A DNA stretch of 64,000 nt, from contig CAWKGD010000004.1 of the NCBI GenBank assembly GCA_963849105.1, positions 1 through 64,000 on the forward strand, in the 5' to 3' direction. This stretch comes from CAVRXQ01 sp963849105 (GTDB taxonomy: Bacteria; Actinomycetota; Acidimicrobiia; Acidimicrobiales; Bog-793). The first letter of the stretch is position 1, and each line of letters begins with the position of its first letter. The notes beneath the pieces were generated by a model. It searched no databases, was not told where the DNA came from, and worked only from the letters and a program-made list of their open reading frames with translations. Made by a program: the position numbers and the translations under genes. This document shows, piece after piece, positions 1 to 9,036 of this stretch.

Positions 1-373
1 CTTCGTCACCCGGCGAGTTCTCGGCCCGAGCCCGTTTCGTAGCGTCTTCAAAGATCGGCAGCTTGAGAGGCGTCGGTCCCGAACGAAGGACGAGCCGGGC
101 GGGGGGTTGGTGTCCGCCGACGCCCGGGTCGACCCCGCGGAATCGAGGAATCGCGTTCTCCGTCGGATGAACGTGCGCCCGACCGATCTCCTGGGCACTC
201 GGAGCGTGGACCGGGGCGATGCCGTCCCGGCGTTTCGCCACTTCTCCCAGCACATCGAGCGCCCGCTGGTGTTCTTGCACCGAGCGGCGTTGGGACCGTC
301 CGGAGCCGAAGCGCGACCAGCTGGCAACCACGACCACGAAGCCGAGGGCGCCGAAAGCGATCGCCGCGATCAC
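1..373 (-). CDS. Membrane-anchored hypothetical protein, C-terminus beyond the left edge
   Basis: An open frame runs leftwards from a GTG at 373 to the window edge with no stop (124 codons visible). The first 18 residues form one hydrophobic segment (MIAAIAFGALGFVVVVASW), then a basic, polar stretch, so this is probably a single-pass protein anchored at its N-terminus. The remainder is rich in Arg, Pro and Gly and I recognise no domain. Upstream in the same frame there is no other plausible start back into the epimerase gene, and no strong ribosome binding site precedes the GTG. It follows the RmlC-like gene on the same strand by about 80 bp. The hydrophobic start is the main argument for this frame; another frame over the same bases gives a composition unlike a protein. 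Confidence 0.5.
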   Translation of the reverse strand, partial: MIAAIAFGALGFVVVVASWSRFGSGRSQRRSVQEHQRALDVLGEVAKRRDGIAPVHAPSAQEIGRAHVHPTENAIPRFRGVDPGVGGHQPPARLVLRSGPTPLKLPIFEDATKRARAENSPGDE

Positions 374-456
374 GGGAGTCTGGCCCGGACAAAGCGGAGC
401 ACGAAGCCAATCTAGGCACGCGAGGTGGAGTTTTGACCGCGGGAAGACCCCCAGGT

Positions 457-1005
457 TCAGGTGCGGAGCCCTCCCCGCGGGATCAGGTGGTCAGGGATCG
501 CGTCCCGCCGGGGATTGGCGAGGTCCCGGTCGGAAACGATCGGAGCCGCGACTCCCCAGTCGACGGCGATCGTCTGATCGTCCCACGCCAATCCGAGTTC
601 GTCATCGGGGTTGTAATAGTTGTCCACGAGATAGATCAGGGTGAGATCCGTCACGGCCGCGAACCCATGCGCGACGCCGGGTGGGATGAATACTCCGTGC
701 TCCTCGTCGCCGAGCTCGCAGATCTCGGTAACCCCCTCGGTCGACGACCCGAGACGCAGATCATGAAGAACGACCCTCGCCGTGCCCCGCGTGACGTACC
801 AGTAGTCCGCCTGGTGCAGGTGATAGTGGAGACCAACGAGCGAGTTCGCGCTTTTTTCGGAGCGATTTGCTTGCACCATCTCCCGGCCAAAGGGGAACCA
901 AGATCGGCGGTACGTCTCGACAAACCGACCGCGCTCATCGAGATGCGCGTCGGGATCGACGTGAAGTACGTCGCGAATTAGAGCGGATTCGGTGATCTTT
1001 GCCAA
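457..1005 (-). CDS. dTDP-4-dehydrorhamnose 3,5-epimerase (RmlC-like)
   Basis: Cupin-fold sugar-nucleotide epimerase of the RmlC family, which epimerises C3 and C5 of dTDP-4-keto-6-deoxyglucose on the route to dTDP-L-rhamnose. Seen: the family's core GLHYH (catalytic His about residue 60), the IPPGVAHGF block and the YYNPDDELGLAWDD block. The TTG at 1005 is preferred because GAGGG lies just upstream; a longer form would start at 1047. At about 183 residues it is of normal family length. The Arg that usually precedes GLHYH (RGLH) is Val here, so the substrate may not be the classical one. No rmlA, rmlB or rmlD sits beside it; the sugar genes to the right may supply the context. Confidence 0.85.
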   Translation of the reverse strand: MAKITESALIRDVLHVDPDAHLDERGRFVETYRRSWFPFGREMVQANRSEKSANSLVGLHYHLHQADYWYVTRGTARVVLHDLRLGSSTEGVTEICELGDEEHGVFIPPGVAHGFAAVTDLTLIYLVDNYYNPDDELGLAWDDQTIAVDWGVAAPIVSDRDLANPRRDAIPDHLIPRGGLRT

Positions 1006-1196
1006 TGGACTCCCTCGCCAGAAGCTTCGATTGGCTCTCCACTGCAACGAAGCCGAAGACGCCTGAAAGGTGCGAAGCGACGATTCAGGTTAGACGCAAT
1101 TCACCGTTCGCGACCCTGACATCGCGGACACGAACAAGGCCGTCGCATGCCTTGCACCGGCCATGGCGTTCCCGGCCAATGGGTGAACTTCGACTC

Positions 1197-1622
1197 TTAC
1201 TCTGGCCTCGCCCGCGTGGAGAACGGGAGCACCCAGTCTTCGCGAGTCTCGCCGTCGATCGATAGACGCCACGTATAACGCGTCGAGGGAGTTAGGGGCA
1301 AAGGTCCGAAGTTGAGGGCCAGAGCCACATCGACAGGGCTGCCTTCGGGAACAGCCTGAGGACGGCTCACTTCAAAGTCGCCGCGAACTTCGATGGGTTG
1401 CGCACCTTCGGGTGTCGGCGCGAGGACAGGTTGTCCGTCCTCGTCGACGAGAAAGAGCTCCCAGTGGTGCGTGAGGTCCACCTCGGTCCAGTCGACGTCG
1501 ACCTTGATGGCGACGGCGGAGGGAGTCGGGTCAGGTCCGATCAAGCTCCATCCACCACCAAGCACGTAGATCTTTCCATCAGCGACCTGTGCCGCGTCGC
1601 AGAGCAGGAGCGTCACTCGCAA
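1197..1622 (-). CDS. DUF6941 family protein
   Basis: A 141-residue protein with the characteristic start of a family of small actinobacterial proteins of unknown function (DUF6941): a LLLCDAAQ segment followed by GKIYVLGGGWS, then a beta-rich body ending in a WRLSIDG strand. No catalytic residues stand out; the fold looks like a small beta-sandwich or C2-like domain. It starts at a TTG preceded by GGAG at good spacing. It is on the same strand as rmlC but separated from it by about 150 bp, so it is probably transcribed separately. Confidence 0.75.
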   Translation of the reverse strand: MRVTLLLCDAAQVADGKIYVLGGGWSLIGPDPTPSAVAIKVDVDWTEVDLTHHWELFLVDEDGQPVLAPTPEGAQPIEVRGDFEVSRPQAVPEGSPVDVALALNFGPLPLTPSTRYTWRLSIDGETREDWVLPFSTRARPE

Positions 1623-1952
1623 CGAATACTCCTATCTTATTTTCGGAGGCAAAGCCGAACTCACTTCGCGTTTTACACAGCGAACAGACTCTTTTCGATG
1701 GCTCAGTCTCGCCGACGATCTCTGATTAGGCGAGTCACGATTCGAAAACTTCTCATGGTGTACATCGCGAGTCCAATCAGTCTGACAGCTACCGCATTGG
1801 ACGCGCAGCCGCGGCATGGAGGCCGCCAGTGACCGGCCGCGATCGCAAGGTGCCAGCTCGCGATTTAACAAAGGTCACCGAATCATGCGCGGCCTCCATC
1901 GGAAGCCCTGCTCAAGGAGGCATCGCGCGAGACAGCACAACTCCGAGGATCT
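1623..1952. other. Intergenic, divergent promoter region
   Basis: About 330 bp between the leftward DUF6941 gene and the rightward glycosyltransferase. Composition is less GC-rich than the flanks. A leftward frame (1632-1817) would encode a 61-residue peptide with one CxxC (CGSC), but it has no family resemblance I can name and I do not call it. Promoters for both flanking genes are expected here. Confidence 0.5.
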
Positions 1953-3008
1953 GTGACTGCGCCCAGTAGCCTTTGCACCATGACGGGCCTCCTGGAGAGC
2001 GACTCAGCCCACACGGTTTCGATCGTCGTGCCTGTCTATCGCGGCGAGATGACGCTCGAATCGCTCGTTGAAGAGATCCGTCCCCTCACGGAGGAGGTGC
2101 GGACTCCTCGGGGGGCCGTGATGAGGGTCGCAGAGGTCGTGCTCGTGCACGACAACGGCCCGGACGCGTCGGATCAGGTAATTCGCAAATTGGCGAAGGA
2201 ATTGTCCTTTATTCGCCCGGTTTGGTTGTCGAGGAATTTTGGGCAACACGCCGCAACGCTCGCCGGCATGTCTTCAACAGGTTCCGAATGGATCGTGACG
2301 TTAGACGAGGACCGCCAGTGGGACCCGGAAGACATCGGCAATCTTCTGGACGTAGCTCTGGCGGAAGGCGCGCAGCTCGTCTACGGAAGATCGACGAATC
2401 CACCTCCTCACGGTGCATTGAGAAACTTTTGCTCTTCCGTGGCGAAGACGTCCGCGACCCGTCTATTGACTGACGGTCAGCTCGCCCACTTCACGAGCTT
2501 CCGGCTCATGCTTGGTGAAATCGGGCGTGGTGTCGCGGCGTACGTTGGCCCCGGCGTGTACCTCGATGTCGCGTTGAGCTGGACATTCGGAAGGATCGCG
2601 TATTGCCCAGTACAATTTCGTGAAGGCACCGTCCGCCCGTCGGGGTACACGTTCAGGAAACTTCTGGGACACTTCTGGCAACTTGTTCTGACCTCAGGAC
2701 CCCGCCCGCTTCGACTGGTGTCCCTCGGGGGTGTCATAGCGGCTCTGGCGGGTGTCGTTCTCGCCGTCGTGTTGCTCACTGAACGACTTGTCGGAAACAT
2801 CAGGGTCGCGGGATGGACCTCGCTCGCGGTCATCGTTCTTTTGCTAGGCGGATTATCGCTTCTCGCACTTGGCGTAGTCGCGGAGTACGTCGGTGTTGCC
2901 GTTCGGATGGCAATGGGAAAACCGCTGTACCTGATTACATCAGATCCGCAAACGAGTCCCCTCCATCGCGATTCGCCGCCGACTGGTAGTCCACGCGAAT
3001 CGGACTGA
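1953..3008 (+). CDS. Membrane-bound family 2 glycosyltransferase (GtrB/ArnC-like)
   Basis: A 351-residue polyprenyl-phosphate sugar transferase of the GtrB/ArnC/DPM1-like GT2 family. Members move a sugar from a nucleotide donor to undecaprenyl phosphate on the inner face of the membrane. Seen: VSIVVPVYRGE at residues 23-33 opening the GT-A fold, the metal-binding acidic motif LDEDRQWDP near residue 118, and two hydrophobic helices at about 250-275 and 285-315 after the catalytic domain. It opens a run of same-strand genes and is followed one base later by an SDR gene. A GTG start at 1953 follows GAGGA closely; an ATG at 1980 is an alternative. Confidence 0.85.
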   Translation: MTAPSSLCTMTGLLESDSAHTVSIVVPVYRGEMTLESLVEEIRPLTEEVRTPRGAVMRVAEVVLVHDNGPDASDQVIRKLAKELSFIRPVWLSRNFGQHAATLAGMSSTGSEWIVTLDEDRQWDPEDIGNLLDVALAEGAQLVYGRSTNPPPHGALRNFCSSVAKTSATRLLTDGQLAHFTSFRLMLGEIGRGVAAYVGPGVYLDVALSWTFGRIAYCPVQFREGTVRPSGYTFRKLLGHFWQLVLTSGPRPLRLVSLGGVIAALAGVVLAVVLLTERLVGNIRVAGWTSLAVIVLLLGGLSLLALGVVAEYVGVAVRMAMGKPLYLITSDPQTSPLHRDSPPTGSPRESD

Positions 3009-3009
3009 C

Positions 3010-3981
3010 ATGATCACTTGGGTCGTGGGTCGAGGTGGTCTTCTCGGCCGCAGCGTTGAACGGGCGCTTGACGAGAGTGGCTCCGTCTGGCATCCGCGAC
3101 GCTCGTTCTCGTGGGGCGACGAAGCCCGTGCCCGAGTTGAGCTCGGCATCGCTGCCCGAGAGTTCGCGTCATACGTGGCCGGCACTCCTTGGCAGGTGGC
3201 CTGGTGCGCGGGCACAGGCACCGTCGGAACACATCGATCCGTCCTCGGCAGCGAACTCGCGTCCCTCTCCGCTCTACTTACGGAGCTTGCGAATGCCTTC
3301 GGCAGCAACGTCACCGAGGGCGCAATATTCCTCGCGTCCTCGGCGGGCGGCGTTTATGCGGGCGTCGACGCGCCGCCCTACTCAGAAGACTCGCGTGTTG
3401 CCCCTATCGCGGAATACGGCTGGAAGAAACTTGAACAAGAAGAAATCGCAACTCGATGGTGCATGGGCACCGGCGTGCCGCTACTTGTCGGCCGCTTGTC
3501 AAATCTCTACGGCCCCGGGCAGGATCTCGCGAAACGTCAAGGGCTAATCAACCAAGTATGCCTACGGATTCTCGCGCGCCAGCCCCTGCGGCTTTACGTT
3601 CCGATAGACACAATCCGCGACTATTTGTATTCGGACGATGCCGGTCGCCTCATCGCTGCTGGTCTCCATAGACTTCGACTCGAATCCCTTGGTTGCAAGA
3701 CTCCGCTCGTCGTCACGAAGATCTTCGCTTCACATCAGCCTTCAACGATCGGCACCGTGCTTGCACAATTTAAGTGGATTACAAAGAGGCCGGTTAATGT
3801 TGTTTTCGGGTCATCACCAAATTCTCATTTGCAAGTTCGCGACCTTCGCATGAAGTCGAAAATTTGGACAGAGATAGACGCCCGGCCATTGACCACACTA
3901 AGCGAAGGGATGCGGGCCGTCCTGACTCGAACACTGGAACTGGCTGGTAGCGGGCACATTAGTGTCGACACTCTCGACTGA
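3010..3981 (+). CDS. NAD-dependent sugar-nucleotide epimerase/reductase (SDR)
   Basis: Extended short-chain dehydrogenase of about 323 residues. Seen: an N-terminal nucleotide-binding loop VGRGGLLG at residues 5-12, a Ser-rich segment (LASSAGGVYAG) at about 110, and the catalytic YxxxK as YGWKK near 136-140. A GRLSNLYGPGQ segment resembles the substrate-binding loop of UDP-glucose 4-epimerase or dTDP-4-dehydrorhamnose reductase relatives. It starts at an ATG one base after the preceding glycosyltransferase stop, so the two are surely cotranscribed. The exact sugar cannot be read from the sequence. Confidence 0.8.
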   Translation: MITWVVGRGGLLGRSVERALDESGSVWHPRRSFSWGDEARARVELGIAAREFASYVAGTPWQVAWCAGTGTVGTHRSVLGSELASLSALLTELANAFGSNVTEGAIFLASSAGGVYAGVDAPPYSEDSRVAPIAEYGWKKLEQEEIATRWCMGTGVPLLVGRLSNLYGPGQDLAKRQGLINQVCLRILARQPLRLYVPIDTIRDYLYSDDAGRLIAAGLHRLRLESLGCKTPLVVTKIFASHQPSTIGTVLAQFKWITKRPVNVVFGSSPNSHLQVRDLRMKSKIWTEIDARPLTTLSEGMRAVLTRTLELAGSGHISVDTLD

Positions 3982-4080
3982 CACCGAGCAAGAACGCGAA
4001 CGAGTCAACGTCGCTCCGCGGCTCACAGGAAAAACCCATAACCATGCTCAACGCGGCATTAAACGACGAGGCGGATAAAC

Positions 4081-5001
4081 GTGGGGCTAGGAATCTTCTT
4101 TAGCGTCCTGGCTTCGCTGTGCTTCTCGCTCTCGAATGTGTTGGAGAAGATCGCGGTCGACCGCATGCCAGGAATGTCGCCAAGTCGGGCGATGCAGATG
4201 CTCAATCTGTTGAGGAATTCGAAACTGTGGCTCGGTGGATTCCTATTCGGTGCCGTTGCAGTCGCGCTCGCCGTGGTCGCGTACGCACTTGCTCCCATCA
4301 CCGTGGTGCAGTCGATTATCGCAGCTGGTCTCGTCGTCATCGTGGCCATCTCGAGACTCGTCTTGCGCGAGAAGATCCGCCCAAGAGAATGGGTTGGTCT
4401 CAGCACGATCCTGGTCGCGCTGATTCTTGTCTCAATTACTCTGCGCTCGTCTTCGTCTCAGGGCACTCGCGGGTCATTCATATCAGTAGCGGTTGCAGAT
4501 AGCGCGACACTTGTGATCGCGGCGCTGGGGTTTTTTGCTCTCCGCAAGAGTTCTGCCGACCACTCAATTTCCTTTGGTACAACGGCGGGACTGCTATATG
4601 GAGTCGCCGCGCTGCAAGTAAAGGCGGCATCATCGCTCGTAGTCAGCCACGGATTCGTCGACGGCATACCCCGAATCTTTGGCGCTTCATACCCTTACGT
4701 GTTCATCGTCACGTCAATCCTTGGACTTGCGGTGTTTCAAACCGGCCTCCAACGGAGCCGCGTAGCCGTCGTCGCGCCGCTAACGAATACGATCGCGAGC
4801 GTTTACGTTGTCGCGATTGGGATGGTGATTTTTGGCGAGTCGCTCCCCGCTTCGCTAGCCCTGACATTGCTGCGAATCTCAGGCTTCGCTCTGGTGTTAC
4901 TTGGCAGTTGGTTTTTTGCGACGGGCTCTACCTCGATCGTCGTTCCGGTCCCGACCCAAGTTCCCGCGGCGCTTGACACACGTGACGGAAAATCCGATTG
5001 A
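4081..5001 (+). CDS. DMT/EamA-type multispanning transporter
   Basis: A 306-residue integral membrane protein with about nine or ten hydrophobic helices in two repeated halves, as in the drug/metabolite transporter superfamily. Features include GLGIFFSVLASLCFSLSN at the N-terminus and a conserved Glu-Lys (REKIRPREWVGL) between helices 4 and 5. It sits inside a glycan gene run, so it may move a lipid-linked sugar or a precursor in the way ArnE/ArnF-type DMT proteins do; this is inference from context only. It starts at a GTG and overlaps the next glycosyltransferase by 4 bp. Confidence 0.75.
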   Translation: MGLGIFFSVLASLCFSLSNVLEKIAVDRMPGMSPSRAMQMLNLLRNSKLWLGGFLFGAVAVALAVVAYALAPITVVQSIIAAGLVVIVAISRLVLREKIRPREWVGLSTILVALILVSITLRSSSSQGTRGSFISVAVADSATLVIAALGFFALRKSSADHSISFGTTAGLLYGVAALQVKAASSLVVSHGFVDGIPRIFGASYPYVFIVTSILGLAVFQTGLQRSRVAVVAPLTNTIASVYVVAIGMVIFGESLPASLALTLLRISGFALVLLGSWFFATGSTSIVVPVPTQVPAALDTRDGKSD

Positions 5002-5876
5002 CGGCGGAGTTCGATGGCGAGCGACCATTCGTATCCGTAGTCGTCACCGTCTACAACGGTGCTGACGTCGTCACGGAGTGCATCGAGTCGATTCTTCGCC
5101 AAACATACGGTAATTTCGAAATCCTCATTGCGGACGATGCATCGACCGATCAATCGCTAGAAAGGGTCCGGCAGCTCCACGATCCACGCATCCGAATCCT
5201 TAACCCGGTCGGCAAAAAGCTCGGTCTACACGGCAACTGGTCACGCGCGTATCAAGCAGCTAACGGGGTCTATCTCAAACACGTCTGTCACGATGACCTC
5301 CTCGAACCAGATTGCCTAGAGTTCCAAGTCGCGATGCTCGAGACGTACCCTCATGCAGCCGTTGTGTGCGGACGTCGCCGAATTATCGACGCCAAGGGGC
5401 GCAAAGTTCTCGCCGCGCGCGGAATAGGTTCACTCGCGTACGGAAGGGGGCCACGTGTGGTACAGGGATCAGACGTTACTCGCGCTTGCGTACGCGCCGG
5501 TACAAATCTCCTCGGTGAGCCTGCGAGTGTTCTGGTGCGAAGATCAATGCTCCCCAATCCGTTGTTCGATTCCCGCTGGACATACGTGATCGACATAGAC
5601 TTCGATCTCCGGACTATCGCTGATTCATCGGCTGTCATCGACAGACGCGTTGTTTCCAGCTTCCGTATCAGCCCATCTCAGTTGAGCGTCGCGGTAGCTA
5701 GCGAACAAGCGCGTGAGTTACGGGCGCTGTTTCAAGAACTTCGCCAGCGTTACCCCTGCAGCATCACTCACCTCGACATGGCGAGTGGCTACGTCCGGTC
5801 CTACATGGATGCAATCGCACGGAGAATGATCTACCGCTTGCTCTCTTTGCGCAGCCGGTCGAGCGCTGTCGAATGA
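4998..5876 (+). CDS. Family 2 glycosyltransferase
   Basis: A 292-residue GT-A glycosyltransferase. Seen: VSVVVTVYNGADVV near residues 11-24, ILIADDASTDQ, and a CHDDLLEPDCLE segment holding the metal-binding acidic pair. No transmembrane helix follows the catalytic domain, so it should be a soluble or peripheral transferase that adds a sugar to a growing lipid-linked glycan. The TTG start overlaps the stop of the transporter gene by 4 bp (translational coupling). Acceptor and donor are unknown. Confidence 0.85.
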   Translation: MTAEFDGERPFVSVVVTVYNGADVVTECIESILRQTYGNFEILIADDASTDQSLERVRQLHDPRIRILNPVGKKLGLHGNWSRAYQAANGVYLKHVCHDDLLEPDCLEFQVAMLETYPHAAVVCGRRRIIDAKGRKVLAARGIGSLAYGRGPRVVQGSDVTRACVRAGTNLLGEPASVLVRRSMLPNPLFDSRWTYVIDIDFDLRTIADSSAVIDRRVVSSFRISPSQLSVAVASEQARELRALFQELRQRYPCSITHLDMASGYVRSYMDAIARRMIYRLLSLRSRSSAVE

Positions 5877-5985
5877 GATCGCTTGACGATAGCGCGCCGC
5901 GACTATTCGCCATTGAATACAAAGCAAAGACACCGGCGAAGAACATATCGGCGCGCATCGGTCAGATCAGTCCCCTTCCAAAGAG

Positions 5986-6591
5986 ATGACTCCTCTTCCA
6001 AACGACTCTGGCGATTCCGAGTATGCAAACCGACTCGTCGCACTTCAACAGACCTGGTGGAAGCGGGCGCTTGGCGTCCAGGCTCCCTATCGATGGAATC
6101 TGCTCCGATTAGATCCGGGATTCACGTTAGAGGTTGGTTGCGGGATCGGGCGCAATCTCAAGAACTTAAGGGGTAATGGTGTCGGCATTGAGCCAAACCA
6201 ACCTGCCGCGAGCGTCGCACACCTCCGAGGATTTCTCGCTTACACGCCTGAAGAGTTCAACGCGAGCCAATACGCTCGGCCCTCGACGTTCGACTCGCTT
6301 TTGTTTTCTCACGTCATTGAGCACGTGTCCGAAGAGGTGACGTCCAGTCTTGTCGCTCAATATGTTGATTTCGTCCGCCCTCACGGACAGCTAATCTTCG
6401 AAACTCCCCAAGAAGTCGGCTACCGAAGCGATCCCACTCACGTGCGATTCGTTGATTTCGAAGCCATCGCCTCCTTGTGTCACGACTTTGGTGCGACGAT
6501 CGAGCGTCGTTATTCCTTTCCATTTCCACGTGCATTCGGGCACATTTTTGTCTACAACGAATTCGTCGTAAGCGCCCGCTTGCCAGGATAA
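5986..6591 (+). CDS. Class I SAM-dependent methyltransferase
   Basis: A 201-residue methyltransferase. Motif I LEVGCGIGRNLKNL (about residues 47-60) binds S-adenosylmethionine; GIEPN follows as the acidic end of beta-2, and LLFSHVIEHV is the post-II HxxEH block found in Methyltransf_11/23 enzymes. The C-terminal half carries PTHVRFVDF, common in glycan methyltransferases. It lies about 110 bp after the glycosyltransferase and directly before the IS3 element, so the insertion may have cut an operon that continued into the dehydrogenase at 9396. Likely role: O-methylation of a sugar or polymer end. Confidence 0.85.
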   Translation: MTPLPNDSGDSEYANRLVALQQTWWKRALGVQAPYRWNLLRLDPGFTLEVGCGIGRNLKNLRGNGVGIEPNQPAASVAHLRGFLAYTPEEFNASQYARPSTFDSLLFSHVIEHVSEEVTSSLVAQYVDFVRPHGQLIFETPQEVGYRSDPTHVRFVDFEAIASLCHDFGATIERRYSFPFPRAFGHIFVYNEFVVSARLPG

Positions 6592-6683
6592 TTGCCGATC
6601 AAGTGAGGCGGACGAGTGCGACTACGCATTCCCTGAACCGCCCCGGGAATCTTGGAGACTCGCGATCTTGAGAGGATTGCGAG

Positions 6684-7025
6684 ATGCCAAGGAACACGCC
6701 TTATTCGCCGGAGGTGCGTGAGCGAGCCGTCCGGATGTACCTCGAGCACCGCTCTGAGTACCGGTCCGAGTGGGCGACGATGACCTCGATCGCAGGCAAG
6801 CTCGGCATGACCGCTGAGACGCTGCGTCACTGGGTCCGCCGTTATGAGATCGACGGCGGCATGCGGCCTGGTCTTCCGACCGACGAGCGACGGCGCCTTC
6901 GAGAGCTCGAAAAGGAGAACCGAGAGCTCCGCCGGGCGAACGAGATCTTGAAGGCGGCGTCGGTTTTTTTCGCGGCCGAGCTCGACGGTCGACAAAAGAA
7001 GTCGTTTCCTTCGTCGACCAGCTGA
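6684..7025 (+). CDS. IS3-family transposase OrfA
   Basis: A 113-residue OrfA with a helix-turn-helix (MTAETLRHWVRRYEI, about residues 41-55) that binds the element's ends and a C-terminal leucine-zipper-like helix (LRELEKENRELRRANEIL). The frame that continues into OrfB is -1 relative to this one; an A-run at 6993-6996 (ACAAAAG) near the OrfA end is a plausible slippage site for the OrfAB fusion typical of the family. The ORF itself looks intact, but its partner is not. Confidence 0.85.
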   Translation: MPRNTPYSPEVRERAVRMYLEHRSEYRSEWATMTSIAGKLGMTAETLRHWVRRYEIDGGMRPGLPTDERRRLRELEKENRELRRANEILKAASVFFAAELDGRQKKSFPSSTS

Positions 7026-7594
7026 AGGGTCGTTACGGAGTCGAGCCGATCTGTGCGGCGTTGCAGTTCGCTCCATCCACCTACTACGCACAGAGATGCC
7101 GCCCGCCATCGGCGAGATCCCTCCGCGACGAGCAGCTGAGAGCCGAGATCGAAAGGGTCTTCTTGGACAATCGCCGCGTCTACGGCGCCGACAAGATCTG
7201 GACCCAGCTGAACAGGGAGGGCTTCGAAATCGCCCGCTGCACCGTCGAGCGGCTGATGCGCGAGCTCGGCATATGCGGCGTTCGTCGGGGACGGAAGTGG
7301 AAGACGACGATCGCCGACGTGACCTCTCTGCGACCGGCCGATCTCGTCGAGCGCAACTTCCGCGTCGAGGCATCGTCGCTGGGTGGCGGACCTCACCTAC
7401 GTGAAGACCCACCAAGGCTTCTGCTACGTCGCTTTCGTCACCGATGCCTTCAGTCGCTTGATCGTCGGCTGGCAGGTGTCGACGTCATTGAGATCGGACC
7501 TCGCGATCGACGCCTTGCAGATGGCGATCTTCCGCCGTCGCCTCCAGGGGTTCGCGCACCTCGTCCATCACTCCGATCGCGGCGTGCAGCCCAG

Positions 7595-9036
7595 GTTCAA
7601 GGAGTCGTCGCAACGCTGTCTTGTTGAACTGAGCATAGGAACGTGTTCAGCGCCTCAGCGGGGGTCTTCCAACCGAGCGTCTTTCGCGGTCGACCATTCA
7701 GTGCAGCAGCAACCGCCGCGAGATCCTCGGCGTTGTGGCGGGAGAGGTCGGTCCCCTTCGGGAAGTACTGACGCAGCAGACCGTTTGTGTTCTCGTTGGT
7801 CCCGCGTTGCCAGGGACTTTGCGGATCGCAAAAGTAAACATCGATGCCGGTGTCGATCGTGAGCTTCGCGTGCTGGGACATCTCGGCGCCCTGGTCCCAA
7901 GTGAGGGACCGACGCAACTCGGAGGGCAATGTCGTGATGGCAGCAGCGATCGCGTCACGCACGGCCTCTGCCCCATGACCGGCGAGCGGAGGGCCGTTCT
8001 TCTTCCTCGGCACGCCGTGGTCCTGCATCGGCGGCAAGTGCAAGAGCATCGTGAAGCGAGTGGTGCGCTCGACGAGCGTGCCGATCGCAGAACTGCGGAG
8101 ACCCAAGATGAGGTCGCCCTCCCAGTGGCCGGGGACAGCTCGATCGTCGGCTTCCGCGGGTCGCTCGCTGATCATGATCTCGTCGGTAACGAACTTCTTG
8201 CCGTGGCCGCGGGTCCGTTCCCTCGGGACGCGTAGCGCCCGTCCGGTGCGAAGGCATGCGGAGAGCTCACGCCGCAGCGCTCCGCGGCCTTGCACGTAGA
8301 GCGCCTGATAGATCGCCTCATGCGAGATCCGCATCGTCCCATCATCGGGGAAATCGACTAGGAGCCGGTTCGCGATCTGCTCCGGGCTCCATGACCTCGC
8401 CCAGCGCCGGTCCTTTCTCGGTCCGTGGCGCCGTCCGATCCAACGAAAGCCCGGGCCGGGCAGGCCACTGCCGTCCGGCTTCGTGATCACGCCGGCGAGG
8501 CGATCCTCGACGTAGCGACGGAGCTCGGCGTTCGTTGCGAGCTTCGACGGCTTCGGGCGTCTGGTGCGCAAGTCGGCGTGCCACTGTGCGTTCGTCGCCC
8601 GGTAGTCGAGGTGGCCGCCGCGCGTCGCGGCGTTGCGGCGCAGTTCTCGCGAGATCGTCGACGGTGAACGGCCGAGCTGTCGAGCAATCTGCCGGACGCC
8701 GAGCGCGCGGGCGTTCAAGATCGCGATCTCTTCCCGATCAGCGAACGACAGGTAGCGTCCCGAAAGCGGAGCCTGGGTGACCGTGGGCATGCCGCCACCC
8801 TCGCGAAACCAACGAGTGCCGACCGGCCGCGACGCACCGACTTCCGAAGCGGCGTCCTCGCTCGACAGTCCGCGTGCGATCGCCGCCCAGAAGCGCTGGC
8901 GATCCTCTCGCCGGGCGACAGACGGGCGACCGGGCGATCGCATTGGCGGCCTCCCAGTTGCAACCTCAGCCCATCCTGGTCGTCGTCCCATCCGCACACC
9001 TCCGCATCGAGGTGTTGCGACGACCAATTGATTTCA
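7595..9036 (-). mobile_element. IS30-family insertion sequence nested in the IS3 orfB
   Basis: Bounded by an inverted repeat whose exact core is GTCGTCGCAAC at 7604-7614 and its complement at 9014-9024, with partial similarity (TCAA) further out. The five bases CCCAG occur just outside each end (7590-7594 and 9037-9041) and may be a target duplication, although IS30 elements usually make 2-3 bp, so the precise ends carry a few bases of doubt. One long transposase gene fills the element and ends inside the left repeat, as is usual. It is younger than the IS3 it interrupts and looks intact. Confidence 0.8.
7597..8943 (-). CDS. IS30-family transposase
   Basis: A DDE transposase of about 448 residues. 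Seen: an N-terminal helix-turn-helix (LGVRQIARQLGRSPSTISREL) that recognises the ends, then the catalytic core with HWEGDLILG (first Asp), LTWDQGAEM (second Asp) and NENTNGLLRQYFPKGTDL (Glu), the hallmark block of IS30 enzymes. The ATG at 8943 is preferred because GGGAGG lies 7 bp upstream; a longer reading from 9027 would run into the terminal repeat. No frameshift is visible, so the element may be functional. Confidence 0.9.
   Translation of the reverse strand: MRSPGRPSVARREDRQRFWAAIARGLSSEDAASEVGASRPVGTRWFREGGGMPTVTQAPLSGRYLSFADREEIAILNARALGVRQIARQLGRSPSTISRELRRNAATRGGHLDYRATNAQWHADLRTRRPKPSKLATNAELRRYVEDRLAGVITKPDGSGLPGPGFRWIGRRHGPRKDRRWARSWSPEQIANRLLVDFPDDGTMRISHEAIYQALYVQGRGALRRELSACLRTGRALRVPRERTRGHGKKFVTDEIMISERPAEADDRAVPGHWEGDLILGLRSSAIGTLVERTTRFTMLLHLPPMQDHGVPRKKNGPPLAGHGAEAVRDAIAAAITTLPSELRRSLTWDQGAEMSQHAKLTIDTGIDVYFCDPQSPWQRGTNENTNGLLRQYFPKGTDLSRHNAEDLAAVAAALNGRPRKTLGWKTPAEALNTFLCSVQQDSVATTP

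Noticed and set aside
48..419. A 123-codon leftward frame at the left edge
   Set aside because: Its composition is almost only Arg, Pro, Ser and Gly, as in out-of-frame GC-rich DNA. The GTG frame at 373 over the same bases has a natural membrane anchor.
1632..1871. A small leftward frame with a CxxC motif
   Set aside because: No family resemblance, no second CxxC for a zinc ribbon, and it lies where divergent promoters are expected.
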